DNA of 64,000 nucleotides from NCBI RefSeq assembly GCF_016758255.1, contig NZ_QYAD01000005.1:124001-188000 (forward strand), in the 5' to 3' direction. The notes beneath the pieces are model-generated. The model had not been told where the DNA came from, did not search any database, and was given only the letters and a program-made list of their open reading frames with translations. This DNA is from Leucobacter chromiireducens subsp. chromiireducens. GTDB taxonomy: Bacteria > Actinomycetota > Actinomycetes > Actinomycetales > Microbacteriaceae. The position numbers were made by a program, and so were the translations under genes. Shown piece by piece: positions 8,162 through 17,172 of this stretch (the first letter of the stretch is position 1; each line of letters opens with the position of its first letter).

Positions 8162-9843
8162 GCACTCAGACGGACCTCACCGCCGCACGCCGCCGCGTGC
8201 TCGCGCGGGCCCTGCCCTCCGCGCAGCGTCGCTTTCCGGGGCTTGCGTTTGGCGTGCTCGCCGACGGCTGCGTCGTCGCGCTGCTCGGCCTGAGCATGTG
8301 GTTGATCGTGCGAGCCGGAGAGCAGCCGCCGATCCTGCACCTCACCTTCGCGATCGTGGGCGTGCGTGCCCTCGCGATCGGCCGCGCCGCATTCCGCTAC
8401 ACCGAGCGGATGTTCAGCCACGACGCCGCACTCGCTCAGCTCGCGTCGCTCCGCGCTGACACGTTTACCGCGCTGATTCCGCGCATTCCCGGCGCAATCG
8501 AGTCGCACCGCCGTGGAGAGGTGCTTGCCGCGTTCGTCGACGACGTCGATCAGCTGCAGGATGAGCCCTTGCGCGTGCGGCAGCCGCTCGCGGTCAGTGC
8601 CACGGTCGTGGCGCTCAGCATCGTCGTGATCGCGCTCATCTCGCCCGTGGCGGCCCTCATTCTCACCGCTATCCTGGTGCTCTCCGGCGCGCTTGCCGTC
8701 TGGCTCGCGCAGCGCTCCGCGGGCGCCTCGGATCGCGAACTCAGCGCCGCGCGCGCCGGCCTCGTCGACGCGCTGCTCGAGCGCTTTGCCGCCTCCGAGG
8801 TGCTCGCTGCGTACGGTGCGCTCGGCGCTCAGCGCGATCGAATCGCCGCGGCCGAGGCCCGGCTCTCGGCGGTGCAGCTGCGCCGTGCTCGCGCCGCCGG
8901 AACGAGCGGCGCGATCCTCGCGGGTGCGGCCGGACTCGCCTCGGTCGTGACGCTCCTTGCGCTCGCCCCCGCGGTGGGCGCGGGCCTCTCGGCGCCCCTG
9001 TTCGCCGCAGCCGTGGTCGTTCCCGCTGCGGTGTTCGAAGTGTTCGCCCAGGTGCCCGCGGCTCTCGCCGCACGCAGGGTGGTGCAGTCGAGCGCGGATC
9101 GCGTCGCGGCACTCACCGAGACGCCGCTGCCCGCTGAGATTCCGTGGGAGACCCCCGGGGCCGCCGCGAAGACTGGGCCCGCAGTGCCCTGCGCGCCGCT
9201 CCTCGCGGTCGAAGCGCTCACGGTGCGTCACCCGGCCGCCGCGCGCGACGCGGTCAGCGGGGTGAGCTTCGAGGTGAACGCCGGCGAGACGCTCGTCGTC
9301 ACGGGAGAGAGCGGAGCCGGCAAGAGCACGCTCGCCCTCGCGCTCGTGCGATTCCTCGATTATTGCGGTTCGTATCGCCTGCGCGGCAGCGAAGTGCGTG
9401 AGCTTCCCATCGCGGTGGTCCGTGAGACGGTGGGCCTGTGCGAGCAGCAGCCGCACCTCTTTGACGCTGATCTGCGGCAGAACCTGAAGTTCGCGCGAGA
9501 CACCGCGAGCGACGACGAGCTGATGGCCGCGCTTGACCGCGTGGGCCTGGGGGACTGGGCCCGCTCCCGGGGTGGCCTCGACGCGCAGGTGGGCGAGCAC
9601 GGAGCGCTCGTCTCGGGTGGGCAGGCGCAGCGCATCGCTCTCGCACGCGCGCTCCTCGCCGACTTCCCGATCGTCGTGCTCGATGAGCCGACGGCGGGAG
9701 TGGACCGCGAGCTTGCCGACCGGTTGCTCACCGACCTTGTCGGCGCGGTGCCCGAGGATCGCGCGGTGATCCTGATCACGCACACCGAGCTGCCGAGCGG
9801 GATCGAGGCCACGCGTCTGCACCTCGAGGCACCTGCCGCCTAA
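8158..9843 (+). CDS. cydC: ABC exporter for cytochrome bd assembly, subunit CydC
   Basis: A 561-residue partner of CydD with a membrane domain in the first 320 residues and a complete ATPase domain: Walker A GESGAGKST, signature SGGQAQRIALARALL and Walker B IVVLDEPTAGVD. The ATG overlaps the cydD stop. The product is expected in the cytoplasmic membrane as a CydDC heterodimer. Its TAA stop (9841-9843) overlaps the stop of the convergent aminotransferase gene, leaving no space for a terminator. Confidence 0.93.
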   Translation: MSTQTDLTAARRRVLARALPSAQRRFPGLAFGVLADGCVVALLGLSMWLIVRAGEQPPILHLTFAIVGVRALAIGRAAFRYTERMFSHDAALAQLASLRADTFTALIPRIPGAIESHRRGEVLAAFVDDVDQLQDEPLRVRQPLAVSATVVALSIVVIALISPVAALILTAILVLSGALAVWLAQRSAGASDRELSAARAGLVDALLERFAASEVLAAYGALGAQRDRIAAAEARLSAVQLRRARAAGTSGAILAGAAGLASVVTLLALAPAVGAGLSAPLFAAAVVVPAAVFEVFAQVPAALAARRVVQSSADRVAALTETPLPAEIPWETPGAAAKTGPAVPCAPLLAVEALTVRHPAAARDAVSGVSFEVNAGETLVVTGESGAGKSTLALALVRFLDYCGSYRLRGSEVRELPIAVVRETVGLCEQQPHLFDADLRQNLKFARDTASDDELMAALDRVGLGDWARSRGGLDAQVGEHGALVSGGQAQRIALARALLADFPIVVLDEPTAGVDRELADRLLTDLVGAVPEDRAVILITHTELPSGIEATRLHLEAPAA

Positions 9844-10835
9844 CGTACGGGCTGCCAGGCCCGTTCGAGCGCCGCGCGGAACCAGGCGAGCCGTGGGCCG
9901 ACCGGAAGCGGGAGCGCGACCCCGTCGAGGTGCGACACCGGTCGAATCCCGTGCAGGGCGTTCACGGCCCACACCTCGTGCCCCAGGAGCTGCTCGGGCG
10001 TCGGGTCTGTGTCGCGGTCCGTGCCGCGGTCCGAGCCGCTGTGTGAGCTCCCGAGCCCGCCGCTGGGGGTGCCGAAACCACCCCATGAGAGGGCGCCGCC
10101 CCGCGACCGCTCGGGCTTCGTGCCGACGAGTCGACGGGCTGCCGCTTCGACGAGCAGGTCCTCGGTGACTGAGGCCACCCGCTCCTGGGAAGCGATGACC
10201 CTGCCAGAGCGATCGCCATCGTCACCCCAGACGATGAGACTCGTTGTCGCACCCTCGCGCACGGTGCCCGTCGGGCTGAGGAGGAGCGCCTCTGCGCCCA
10301 GCTCGTGATTGAGCCGAGTGAGCGCGCCGATGTTCGGCCCCTTGCGGGTGGCGTGCTTGAGTTCCACCGGACCTGCTGTGCGCAGCTCGATGGAATCGCG
10401 CAGCTCGGGGAGCGGGCGGAGGGAGAGGTCAAACGACGTGGTGCCGTCTGACTCGCGCCACAGCTCAAGTCGGGGGAAGCCCGCGCCCGCGGCGGCGATC
10501 TCGCCGCGCGCCGCCGTGAGGAACGCGGTGAGCCGCGCGCGGTCGTTCTCACCCAGTGGGATCGGCGCGCCAGCGACCTCGAATGACGACGATGCGCCAC
10601 GGTGTGTGGGGGAGAGTAGCGCCTCACGGGCGGCGTCGGCAAGCCGCGCTGTGAGCTCCCGTGCGTCCCGTTCGGCGGCACGCACGGACTCCGGGGCGGC
10701 CAGCGCTTCCACCGCGGAGCCGCGGAAGCGGTCGAGGTGCGCCTGCCAGCCGCGCACCTCGGCCACGCCGTCGCGCACGCGCACGCGGAACGAGTCGGCG
10801 ACGAGAAGTTCGCGCACGCCAGCCTGCTCCGTCAT
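9840..10835 (-). CDS. Class IV aminotransferase, 4-amino-4-deoxychorismate lyase-like
   Basis: A 331-residue fold-type IV PLP enzyme. The central stretch ATRKGPNIGALTRLNHELGA carries the likely Schiff-base lysine (in KGPN), followed by LLSPTGTVREGATTSLIVW, the family's glutamate/cofactor motif. It stands head to head with pabB, which suggests it is the PabC step (aminodeoxychorismate to 4-aminobenzoate plus pyruvate), but a branched-chain or D-amino-acid aminotransferase cannot be excluded. Near residues 245-290 there is a low-complexity insert rich in G, S, D and T between normal motifs. The ATG follows a TACGCT -10 box by 7 bases with no ribosome site, so it looks leaderless. Confidence 0.75.
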   Translation of the reverse strand: MTEQAGVRELLVADSFRVRVRDGVAEVRGWQAHLDRFRGSAVEALAAPESVRAAERDARELTARLADAAREALLSPTHRGASSSFEVAGAPIPLGENDRARLTAFLTAARGEIAAAGAGFPRLELWRESDGTTSFDLSLRPLPELRDSIELRTAGPVELKHATRKGPNIGALTRLNHELGAEALLLSPTGTVREGATTSLIVWGDDGDRSGRVIASQERVASVTEDLLVEAAARRLVGTKPERSRGGALSWGGFGTPSGGLGSSHSGSDRGTDRDTDPTPEQLLGHEVWAVNALHGIRPVSHLDGVALPLPVGPRLAWFRAALERAWQPVR

Positions 10836-10841
10836 GTCGCG

Positions 10842-10847
10842 AGCGTA
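10842..10847 (-). promoter_or_regulatory. -10 element of the pabC-like gene (leaderless)
   Basis: TACGCT on the minus strand ends 7 bases before the A of the ATG at 10835. It faces away from the pabB -10 box, only 9 bases separate the two hexamers, and each -35 region must lie across the other promoter or gene start. Confidence 0.6.
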
Positions 10848-10856
10848 CCACCGCGC

Positions 10857-10862
10857 TACGCT
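10857..10862 (+). promoter_or_regulatory. -10 element of pabB (leaderless)
   Basis: TACGCT ends 7 bases before the G of the GTG at 10869, so the transcript would begin at the start codon. It uses the same hexamer as the divergent gene. Confidence 0.6.
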
Positions 10863-10868
10863 GAGCGG

Positions 10869-12266
10869 GTGGCGGAGACAGAAGCGGGGCGGGCACGGCG
10901 CGCAGTGACGATTGTCGGCGGTGCGATCGGGCTCGCCCAGCGATTGAGCGCGGCCCTCGATGAGCGTACGCAATCGTGGTTCTGGCTCGATGGTGCCGCC
11001 GCGGCGCCGGGTGAACCTCCTGTGAGCTACCTCGGGATCGCGGCGGAGCTCGCTGTCCCCGTGGCGGGCCGGCCGCACGAGTTTCTCGAGCGAATCTCGG
11101 GCGCGACCGGACCAGCAGCCGGGGACGCGGCAGGGTTCTGCGCCGGCTGGGTGGCCGCGCTCGGCTACGAGTTCGGCGAGGCGCTCCTCGGCCTCGATCC
11201 CACGCCTGATACCGCTCCCGCGGCGCTGGCGCTTCGGGCGGACGTGGTGATCGCCGTCGCTGGTGAGCGCGGCGAATTGCGCGCCGGGTCTCAGGCCAGC
11301 ATCGATGAATGGCTGACACGCTACGGTGCGCTGCTCAGCGAGGGCGCACCAGGCGATGAACCTCGCATGGCTGCGCGCCCCACTCACGCCACGCGTGCGG
11401 CGGACGCCCGAGCGAGCGGTGCGCCGCAGACCGGGCGCTGGCGGCACGACGACCCCAGCTACGAAGCCGCGGTCGAGGCGTGCAAGTCCGCGATTCGTGA
11501 GGGCGAGGCGTACGTGCTCTGCCTCACCGACACGCTCAGCCTTGCGACGAGAGCACGCCCGCTCGACGTGTTTCTGCGGCTGCGGGAGCGGGCAGGCGCG
11601 CTGCGCGGCGGGCTCATCGTCACGCCGGGGCGCGCGCTCGTCAGCGCCAGCCCCGAGCGCTTTCTCAGCGTGCGGGGCGCGCGCGTCGCGACACACCCGA
11701 TCAAGGGAACCCGGCCGCGCGGCGACTCTCCGGCGGCTGACGAGCAGTTGGCGGCTGAGCTGCAGCGGGACCCGAAAGAGCGCGCGGAGAACCTGATGAT
11801 TGTCGACCTGATGCGCAACGACCTCTCGCGCGTGTGCGCTCCCGAGTCTGTCGCGGTGTCAGGGTTCCTTCGTGTTGAGCAGCACCCGCACGTGCATCAG
11901 CTCGTCAGCACGGTGTCGGGCACGCTGCGGCCCGGGCAGCAGACCTCGCAGGTGATCGCCGCTTGCTTCCCCGGTGGTTCGATGACGGGCGCACCGAAGC
12001 GGCGGGCGGTGGAGATTCTCCGGGGACTTGAAGCGGGCCCGCGCGGGCTGTACGCGGGGTGTTTCGGTTGGCTGGATGCGGACGGCGACGCGGAGCTCGC
12101 AATGACGATTCGGGGGGTCGAGTTCCGCGGCACGGGGGCCCTCCGCGAAGCACGGATCGGCGCCGGCGGGGGGATCACCGCAGATTCGCGCGCCGCCACG
12201 GAGTTGGCGGAGAAGCACCTGAAGGCGGCAGCGTTGCTGAGCGCGCTCGACACGGTGAACGAGTAA
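10869..12266 (+). CDS. pabB: Aminodeoxychorismate synthase component I-like (chorismate-binding) protein
   Basis: A 465-residue protein whose C-terminal 260 residues are a chorismate-binding domain: PIKGTRPRG, KERAENLMIVDLMRNDL and FPGGSMTGAPK in the usual order, plus a C-terminal GAGGGITADS. PIKGT is the PabB form of this motif, whereas anthranilate synthase has PIAGT. The usual CLT-N at the domain start is CLTD. It makes 4-amino-4-deoxychorismate with a PabA glutaminase, which is not in the window. I use the GTG at 10869 because it sits at the predicted transcript start; GTG 10906 is another option. leuS follows on the same strand with its own promoter. Confidence 0.85.
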   Translation: MAETEAGRARRAVTIVGGAIGLAQRLSAALDERTQSWFWLDGAAAAPGEPPVSYLGIAAELAVPVAGRPHEFLERISGATGPAAGDAAGFCAGWVAALGYEFGEALLGLDPTPDTAPAALALRADVVIAVAGERGELRAGSQASIDEWLTRYGALLSEGAPGDEPRMAARPTHATRAADARASGAPQTGRWRHDDPSYEAAVEACKSAIREGEAYVLCLTDTLSLATRARPLDVFLRLRERAGALRGGLIVTPGRALVSASPERFLSVRGARVATHPIKGTRPRGDSPAADEQLAAELQRDPKERAENLMIVDLMRNDLSRVCAPESVAVSGFLRVEQHPHVHQLVSTVSGTLRPGQQTSQVIAACFPGGSMTGAPKRRAVEILRGLEAGPRGLYAGCFGWLDADGDAELAMTIRGVEFRGTGALREARIGAGGGITADSRAATELAEKHLKAAALLSALDTVNE

Positions 12267-12292
12267 GCGGCAGGGATCCCGGTCGAACGCGG

Positions 12293-12298
12293 TAACCT
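12293..12298 (+). promoter_or_regulatory. -10 element for leuS
   Basis: TAACCT ends 8 bases before an ATG at 12306 and 10 bases before a GTG at 12308. The leuS start itself is 55 bases downstream, so the transcript carries either a leaderless upstream ORF or an N-terminally extended leuS. Confidence 0.5.
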
Positions 12299-12305
12299 GG
12301 AGGGT

Positions 12306-12356
12306 ATGTGTCGCGCCGTCGCGCGACGAGGCGAACCAAGATCGAGGTGTGTGTGA
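12306..12356 (+). CDS. Possible 16-codon leaderless upstream ORF of leuS
   Basis: ATG at 12306 opens a frame reading [16 protein letters not shown] whose TGA (12354-12356) overlaps the leuS GTG as GTGA. The ATG lies where a TAACCT promoter would start the RNA. A 6-bp hairpin (12310-12315 with 12322-12327) sits inside it. The peptide is arginine-rich with two cysteines and has no leucine, so it is not a classical leucine attenuator. It may only couple ribosomes onto leuS, or may not be translated. Confidence 0.35.
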   Translation: MCRAVARRGEPRSRCV

Positions 12357-14875
12357 CCGAGCAGCAGGGCCGTGATGCCGAGGGCTACGACTTTCAGGCG
12401 ATTCAGGATCGCTGGCTTCCCGTCTGGGACGAGCTGAAACCGTTTGAGGTGGGCTCGGGCGACGCAGAACGCCCCAAGAAGTACGTCCTCGACATGTTCC
12501 CCTACCCGTCTGGCGACCTCCACATGGGTCACGCCGAGGCGTTCTGCTTTGGTGACGTGCTTGCGCGCTACTGGCGCGGGCAGGGGTACGAGGTGCTCCA
12601 CCCGATCGGCTGGGACTCCTTCGGCCTTCCCGCGGAGAACGCGGCTATCAAGCGCGGCGTCGATCCCCGCGAGTGGACTTACGCGAACATTGCGCAGCAG
12701 AAGGCGAGCTTCCGGCTCTACGCTCCGTCGTTCGACTGGAGCCGTGTGCTGCACACGAGCGACCCCGAGTACTACCGCTGGAACCAGTGGCTGTTCCTCA
12801 AGATGTACGAGAAGGGCCTCGCGTACCGCAAGGCGAGCTGGGTCAACTGGGATCCGGTAGACCAGACCGTGCTCGCCAACGAGCAGGTGCTCGCTGATGG
12901 GACGTCGGAGCGCTCGGGCGCCATCGTCGTGAAGAAGAAGCTCACGCAGTGGTACTTCCGCATCACCGATTACGCGGACCGCCTGCTCGACGACCTTGAT
13001 CAGCTCGAGGGTCAGTGGCCGACCAAGGTGCTGAACATGCAGCGCAACTGGATCGGCCGCTCGCGTGGAGCCGAGGTGGAGTTCGAGATCGAGGGCCGCG
13101 CCGAGAAGGTGCCGGTCTTCACGACCCGCCCCGACACGCTGCACGGCGCGACCTTCATGGTGGTTGCTCCCGACGCCGATCTTGCCGCAGAGCTGGTCGC
13201 CGAGGCGGACGCCGATGTGCGCATGCAGTTCCAGGCATACCTCGAGCAGACGCAGAAGCAGACCGAGATCGAGCGCCAGAGCACGGAGCGCGAGAAGACG
13301 GGCGTCTTCCTGGGCCGCTACGCGATCAATCCCGTGAACGGCGAGCGCATTCCCGTGTGGGCATCCGACTACGTGCTTGCCGACTACGGCCACGGCGCGA
13401 TCATGGCCGTGCCCGCGCACGATCAGCGTGACCTGGACTTCGCGCGCAAGTTTGATCTCGCGGTGCGCGTGGTTGTCGACGTGCGCGACGAGGACGGCGC
13501 GCAGCTGCCCGATCCCGCTGAGTCTGGCATCGCGACCGCCGGTGAGGGCGTTCTCGTCAACTCGGCCGAGCTCGACGGGCTCGGCAAGACCGAGGCGATC
13601 GCGAAGGCGATCGAGGTACTCGAGGCGCGCGGCACTGGCCGCGCCGCCACGACGTACCGCCTGCGTGACTGGCTGATCTCGCGTCAGCGCTACTGGGGCA
13701 CCCCGATCCCGATTCTCCACGGGGCCGACGGCGAGATGCGCCCGGTCGCGCAGGATCAGCTGCCCGTCGAGCTCCCCGCCTCCGAGGGGCTCGACCTGAA
13801 GCCGAAGGGCTCCTCGCCCCTCGGTGCCGCGACCGAGTGGGCCACCGTGGTGGACCCGGAAACCGGTGAGAGTTGGACCCGCGATCCCGACACGATGGAC
13901 ACCTTCGTGGACAGCTCGTGGTACTTCCTCCGCTTCCTGTCAGCGAACGACAGCACGCAGGCGTTCGATCCCGAGCAGGCCCGCACCTGGGGTCCGATCG
14001 ATCAGTACGCAGGTGGCGTGGAGCACGCGATTCTGCACCTGCTCTACTCGCGCTTCATCACGAAGGTGCTGCACGATCTCGGCTACCTGAACTTCGAGGA
14101 GCCGTTCACTTCGCTGCTCAACCAGGGCATGGTGCTGCAGGACGGCGCGAAGATGTCGAAGTCGAAGGGCAACCTCGTTGAGTTCGCGAGCGAGCTCCAG
14201 GCGCACGGCGCCGACGCACTGCGCGTCACCCTCGCGTTCGCTGGGCCCCCCGAGGACGACATCGACTGGGCTGACGTGTCCGTGCAGGGCTCCGCGAAGT
14301 TCCTGGCCCGCGCTTGGCGTATCGCTGACGACGTGGAGCGCGCGGGCGCGCCCGTTGGCACGGACGCCGTGGGCGGCGACAAGGCACTCCGGCGCGCGAC
14401 GCATCACCTGCTCGCCGACGCACCTACGCTCATCGAGGGCTACAAGTTCAACGTGGTCGTCGCGCGCCTCATGGAGCAGGTGAACGTGACGCGTAAGGCG
14501 ATCGACTCGGGAGCTGGGGTCGCTGATCCCGCCGTCCGCGAGTCCGCCGAGGCGATCGCGCAGATCCTCTCGCTGTTCGCTCCGTTCGCCGCTGAGGACA
14601 TGTGGGCGAAGCTCGGGCATGAGGCGACGGTGGCGCTGAGCACCTGGCCGAAGGCCGATCCCGATCTGCTGGTTGAGGACGAGGTGACGATGGTGGTGCA
14701 GGTCGATGGCAAGGTGCGCGACCGCCTCACGCTGCCCGCGTCGGTCTCGGAGGCGGAGGCGGAAGCTGCCGCTCGTGCCTCGTCCGCTGTGCAGCGCGCG
14801 ATCGGCGATCGTACCGTCGTGCACACCGTCGTCCGAGTGCCGAAGATCGTGAGCATCGCGACGAAGCCCGCCTAG
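12353..14875 (+). CDS. leuS: Leucyl-tRNA synthetase
   Basis: An 840-residue class I synthetase that charges tRNA-Leu. The HIGH-type motif is [10 protein letters not shown] ([15 protein letters not shown]) near residues 48-56, the editing domain (CP1) occupies roughly 220-420 with [12 protein letters not shown], and the KMSKS loop is KMSKSKGN. The C-terminal region covers the anticodon-binding domain. I chose the GTG at 12353, preceded by GAGG with 5-base spacing; starting at GTG 12308 would add 15 arginine-rich residues outside the family. A strong terminator follows, shared with the convergent iron-binding lipoprotein gene. Confidence 0.95.
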   Translation: MTEQQGRDAEGYDFQAIQDRWLPVWDELKPFEVGSGDAERPKKYVLDMFPYPSGDLHMGHAEAFCFGDVLARYWRGQGYEVLHPIGWDSFGLPAENAAIKRGVDPREWTYANIAQQKASFRLYAPSFDWSRVLHTSDPEYYRWNQWLFLKMYEKGLAYRKASWVNWDPVDQTVLANEQVLADGTSERSGAIVVKKKLTQWYFRITDYADRLLDDLDQLEGQWPTKVLNMQRNWIGRSRGAEVEFEIEGRAEKVPVFTTRPDTLHGATFMVVAPDADLAAELVAEADADVRMQFQAYLEQTQKQTEIERQSTEREKTGVFLGRYAINPVNGERIPVWASDYVLADYGHGAIMAVPAHDQRDLDFARKFDLAVRVVVDVRDEDGAQLPDPAESGIATAGEGVLVNSAELDGLGKTEAIAKAIEVLEARGTGRAATTYRLRDWLISRQRYWGTPIPILHGADGEMRPVAQDQLPVELPASEGLDLKPKGSSPLGAATEWATVVDPETGESWTRDPDTMDTFVDSSWYFLRFLSANDSTQAFDPEQARTWGPIDQYAGGVEHAILHLLYSRFITKVLHDLGYLNFEEPFTSLLNQGMVLQDGAKMSKSKGNLVEFASELQAHGADALRVTLAFAGPPEDDIDWADVSVQGSAKFLARAWRIADDVERAGAPVGTDAVGGDKALRRATHHLLADAPTLIEGYKFNVVVARLMEQVNVTRKAIDSGAGVADPAVRESAEAIAQILSLFAPFAAEDMWAKLGHEATVALSTWPKADPDLLVEDEVTMVVQVDGKVRDRLTLPASVSEAEAEAAARASSAVQRAIGDRTVVHTVVRVPKIVSIATKPA

Positions 14876-14894
14876 GCCGCCGCGCCCCAAGCGA

Positions 14895-14924
14895 AACGCC
14901 CCCGGGAGGAATCCCGGGGGCGTT
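14895..14924. terminator. Terminator between leuS and the siderophore-binding lipoprotein gene
   Basis: A perfect 13-bp stem (14895-14907 with 14912-14924) on a GGAA loop, placed between convergent stops. On the plus strand it is followed by GTTCGT. Confidence 0.85.
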
Positions 14925-14941
14925 GTTCGTGCGGTGTGCGG

Positions 14942-15988
14942 TTAGGCCTTCGGGAACGCCTCAATTGCGTCCGCGACGCCATTCACGAAGCTCGTGTAGG
15001 TGAGCGCGAAGCCGAAACGCTCGGCAAGGTTCCCGTCGATCCAGTTGCCGGTCTCCACCGCGGGCACGCGCTTCAGCAGCGGGTCGAGCGCGGCATCGCG
15101 CTCAGCCTTCAAGATGATCGCCATGTCGGCATCACCCAGCGCGCTCACCGCATTCTCGTAGCTCAAGGTGTGGCCCTCGCCCGACGGGTGCAGCGGCGCT
15201 TCACTGATCTGCTCGTTCTCGAGGATCGTGAAGCCGAGCGCGGGCAGCACCACCTGGTAGATCGAGTCATGGGAGATCACCGTGAAGTTGTCCACGGGGG
15301 CGTGGATGACCGTGGCGGTCTTGCCCTTCGCGTAGTCGCCCACGCGCTCACGTGCTGAGTCGACGGCGGCCTCGTAGTCGGCGATGGCGGCCTCGGCCTG
15401 GTCGGCGCGGCCCAGCAGCTCCAGCTGATCCGTCATCGCGACGAAGGGCTTGTCGACCGATGCGCCCGCGACATCGATGCCGTCGTTCACTGCGAGCACG
15501 GGAGCGATCTCGCCGAGCTTGAAGTCCTCACCCTCGTAGTAGTTCCACCACCCGGTGCCCACGACAATGAGGTCGGGCTTGTAGGAAGCGATCTCTTCGC
15601 GGTTCAGATCGAACGCTGAGTTCTTGAGGTGCGCGGTGTCCGCATCGACGAGCGGGGAGAGCGGGCTATCGGTCCCGTACGCGGTCGCGACGATGGGGTA
15701 CTCCGCGAGAAGCGCCATCTCGAGCCCGGCGCGGCTATCGAGTACCACCACCCGCTCCGGATCGGCGGGGAGCGTCGCCTCGTAGCCCTCGTAGGAGAAC
15801 TCGATGGTGTCGTCGGTCTTGGCCGCGTCAGCCTTGGCGGAGTCGCCCGCGGGGCCCGAGGCGCATCCTGCGAGCAGGCCCGCGGCGGCGAGCGTGGCAA
15901 GCCCTGCGGTCACGAAGCGGCGGAGCCGGGGGCGCGCCAGTGCGGTGGCAGGAAGAGAGGCCTGGGTGGCATCAGACAGGGAGGGCAT
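14942..15988 (-). CDS. Iron-siderophore ABC transporter substrate-binding lipoprotein
   Basis: A 348-residue FepB/FhuD-type binding protein. A lipobox LLAGC places the lipidated cysteine at residue 42 after an unusually long, basic N-region, followed by an A/K/D-rich linker. The domain begins PADPERVVVLDSRAGLEMALL and includes KPDLIVVGTGWWNYY and a long central helix, as in type III binding proteins. TAGGAG precedes the ATG at 15988. It is separated by 146 bases from the permease genes upstream on the same strand and has its own likely -10 box (TAGCGT) within that gap. Ferric siderophore or haem is the probable ligand. Confidence 0.88.
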   Translation of the reverse strand: MPSLSDATQASLPATALARPRLRRFVTAGLATLAAAGLLAGCASGPAGDSAKADAAKTDDTIEFSYEGYEATLPADPERVVVLDSRAGLEMALLAEYPIVATAYGTDSPLSPLVDADTAHLKNSAFDLNREEIASYKPDLIVVGTGWWNYYEGEDFKLGEIAPVLAVNDGIDVAGASVDKPFVAMTDQLELLGRADQAEAAIADYEAAVDSARERVGDYAKGKTATVIHAPVDNFTVISHDSIYQVVLPALGFTILENEQISEAPLHPSGEGHTLSYENAVSALGDADMAIILKAERDAALDPLLKRVPAVETGNWIDGNLAERFGFALTYTSFVNGVADAIEAFPKA

Positions 15989-16068
15989 TCGGCTCCTAGC
16001 GTTCGGGTGTGCGCGTGCGTGCGACACACGGATATGGGTTCGGGGCGGGTGGGGTCCGCCGCTCGATT

Positions 16069-16085
16069 CCACGCTAGAAGCGTGG
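16069..16085 (-). promoter_or_regulatory. Promoter-region palindrome before the siderophore-binding protein gene
   Basis: A perfect inverted repeat with arms CCACGCT and AGCGTGG separated by 3 bases. On the minus strand it includes TAGCGT, a fair -10 hexamer, about 80 bases before the ATG at 15988. It could be a small operator or a 5' hairpin. Confidence 0.35.
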
Positions 16086-16134
16086 GCCTGCGCGAGGCGG
16101 ACGACCGGGTTCGCGTTTGGGACGCGCTTGGTGT

Positions 16135-17172
16135 TTACCAGCGCTTTCGCGCCTCGTGGACGAGGAGCCAGAGCAGGTAGGCGCCGCCGAACACCACCGT
16201 CACGGTGCCGACCGGCAGCATGACGGGGAACGCGTTGAGCGCTGCGAAGTCGGAGGCGGCGAGCAGCGCCGCGCCCATGAGCGCCGACGCGGGAACTGAA
16301 ACGCCGGGGCTGCGGGTCACGCGCCGCGCGATTTGCGGGGCCGCGAGCGCGACGAAGGCGATGGGCCCCGCGGCGGCGGTCACCACGGCGATGAGCCCCA
16401 CGGAGACGAGCATGAGGAGCAGCCGGGTGCGCTCGACGCGCACACCGAGCGCCTGCGCCGCGTCATCGCCGAGCTCGAGCTGGCGGAGCGGACGGGAGAG
16501 CAGCAGGGTGATCGCGAGCAGGATCGCGACGAGCGCGCTTCCGGTGCCGGCCTGCTGCCAGGTCATGCCGTTGAGCGAACCAGCGCCCCACACCGCGGCG
16601 ACGAGCGCGGTCTCAAGATCTGCGGTGAGCGTCAGCCAGGTGTTGACGGAGCTGAGCATAGCGGAGACCGCGATTCCCACGACGATGAGGCGGAACCCCT
16701 GCATTCCGCCACGGAATGCGAGCAGCGAGACCACCGCGGCCGCGGCGAGTCCGCCAGCGAGCGCGCCGGCTGCGACCGCGAGGTAGCCGCCGCCGAGCAC
16801 GATGATCACGAGCAGCGCGCCCGTGTACGCACCCGCCGAGAATCCAAGGATGTCGGGGCTCGCGAGCGGGTTGCGGGTGAGCGACTGGAAGACCGCCCCA
16901 CTCGCCCCCAGTGCCGCGCCGAACACGATGGCGGCGAGTACGCGGGGGAGGCGCCATTCGACGACGACGGTGCTGGTGAAGTCCGCGGTGGCGCCGGTGA
17001 GCGCCTGCCAAACCTCGCTGATCGTGAGCGGCAGCTCGCCCACCGTAAGCCCGAGCACCGCAAGCACCAGGCAGACGCCCGCGAGGATGATGCTCACCCA
17101 CACAGTGCGGGTGTCGAGCCGGAATCCCACGCGGTCATTCTGGATGCGCCAGTAGCTCCGCCCAGCGCTCAC
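16135..17172 (-). CDS. Iron-siderophore ABC transporter permease (FecCD family), second subunit
   Basis: A 345-residue polytopic permease with about ten predicted helices. Family signatures are RLPRVLAAIVFGAALGASGAVFQSLTRNPLASPDILGFSAGA (read in parts, about residues 75-117) and GPIAFVALAAPQIARR near 275-290. The GTG start overlaps the stop of the other permease gene (17169-17172), so the two are coupled and likely form a heterodimer. No ATP-binding subunit gene is present before or after them in the window. Confidence 0.9.
   Translation of the reverse strand: MSAGRSYWRIQNDRVGFRLDTRTVWVSIILAGVCLVLAVLGLTVGELPLTISEVWQALTGATADFTSTVVVEWRLPRVLAAIVFGAALGASGAVFQSLTRNPLASPDILGFSAGAYTGALLVIIVLGGGYLAVAAGALAGGLAAAAVVSLLAFRGGMQGFRLIVVGIAVSAMLSSVNTWLTLTADLETALVAAVWGAGSLNGMTWQQAGTGSALVAILLAITLLLSRPLRQLELGDDAAQALGVRVERTRLLLMLVSVGLIAVVTAAAGPIAFVALAAPQIARRVTRSPGVSVPASALMGAALLAASDFAALNAFPVMLPVGTVTVVFGGAYLLWLLVHEARKRW

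Noticed and set aside
8074..10086. A 670-codon open frame antisense to cydD/cydC.
   Set aside because: It is the high-GC mirror of two certain ABC transporter genes, has arginine-rich composition without any motif, and no start signal.
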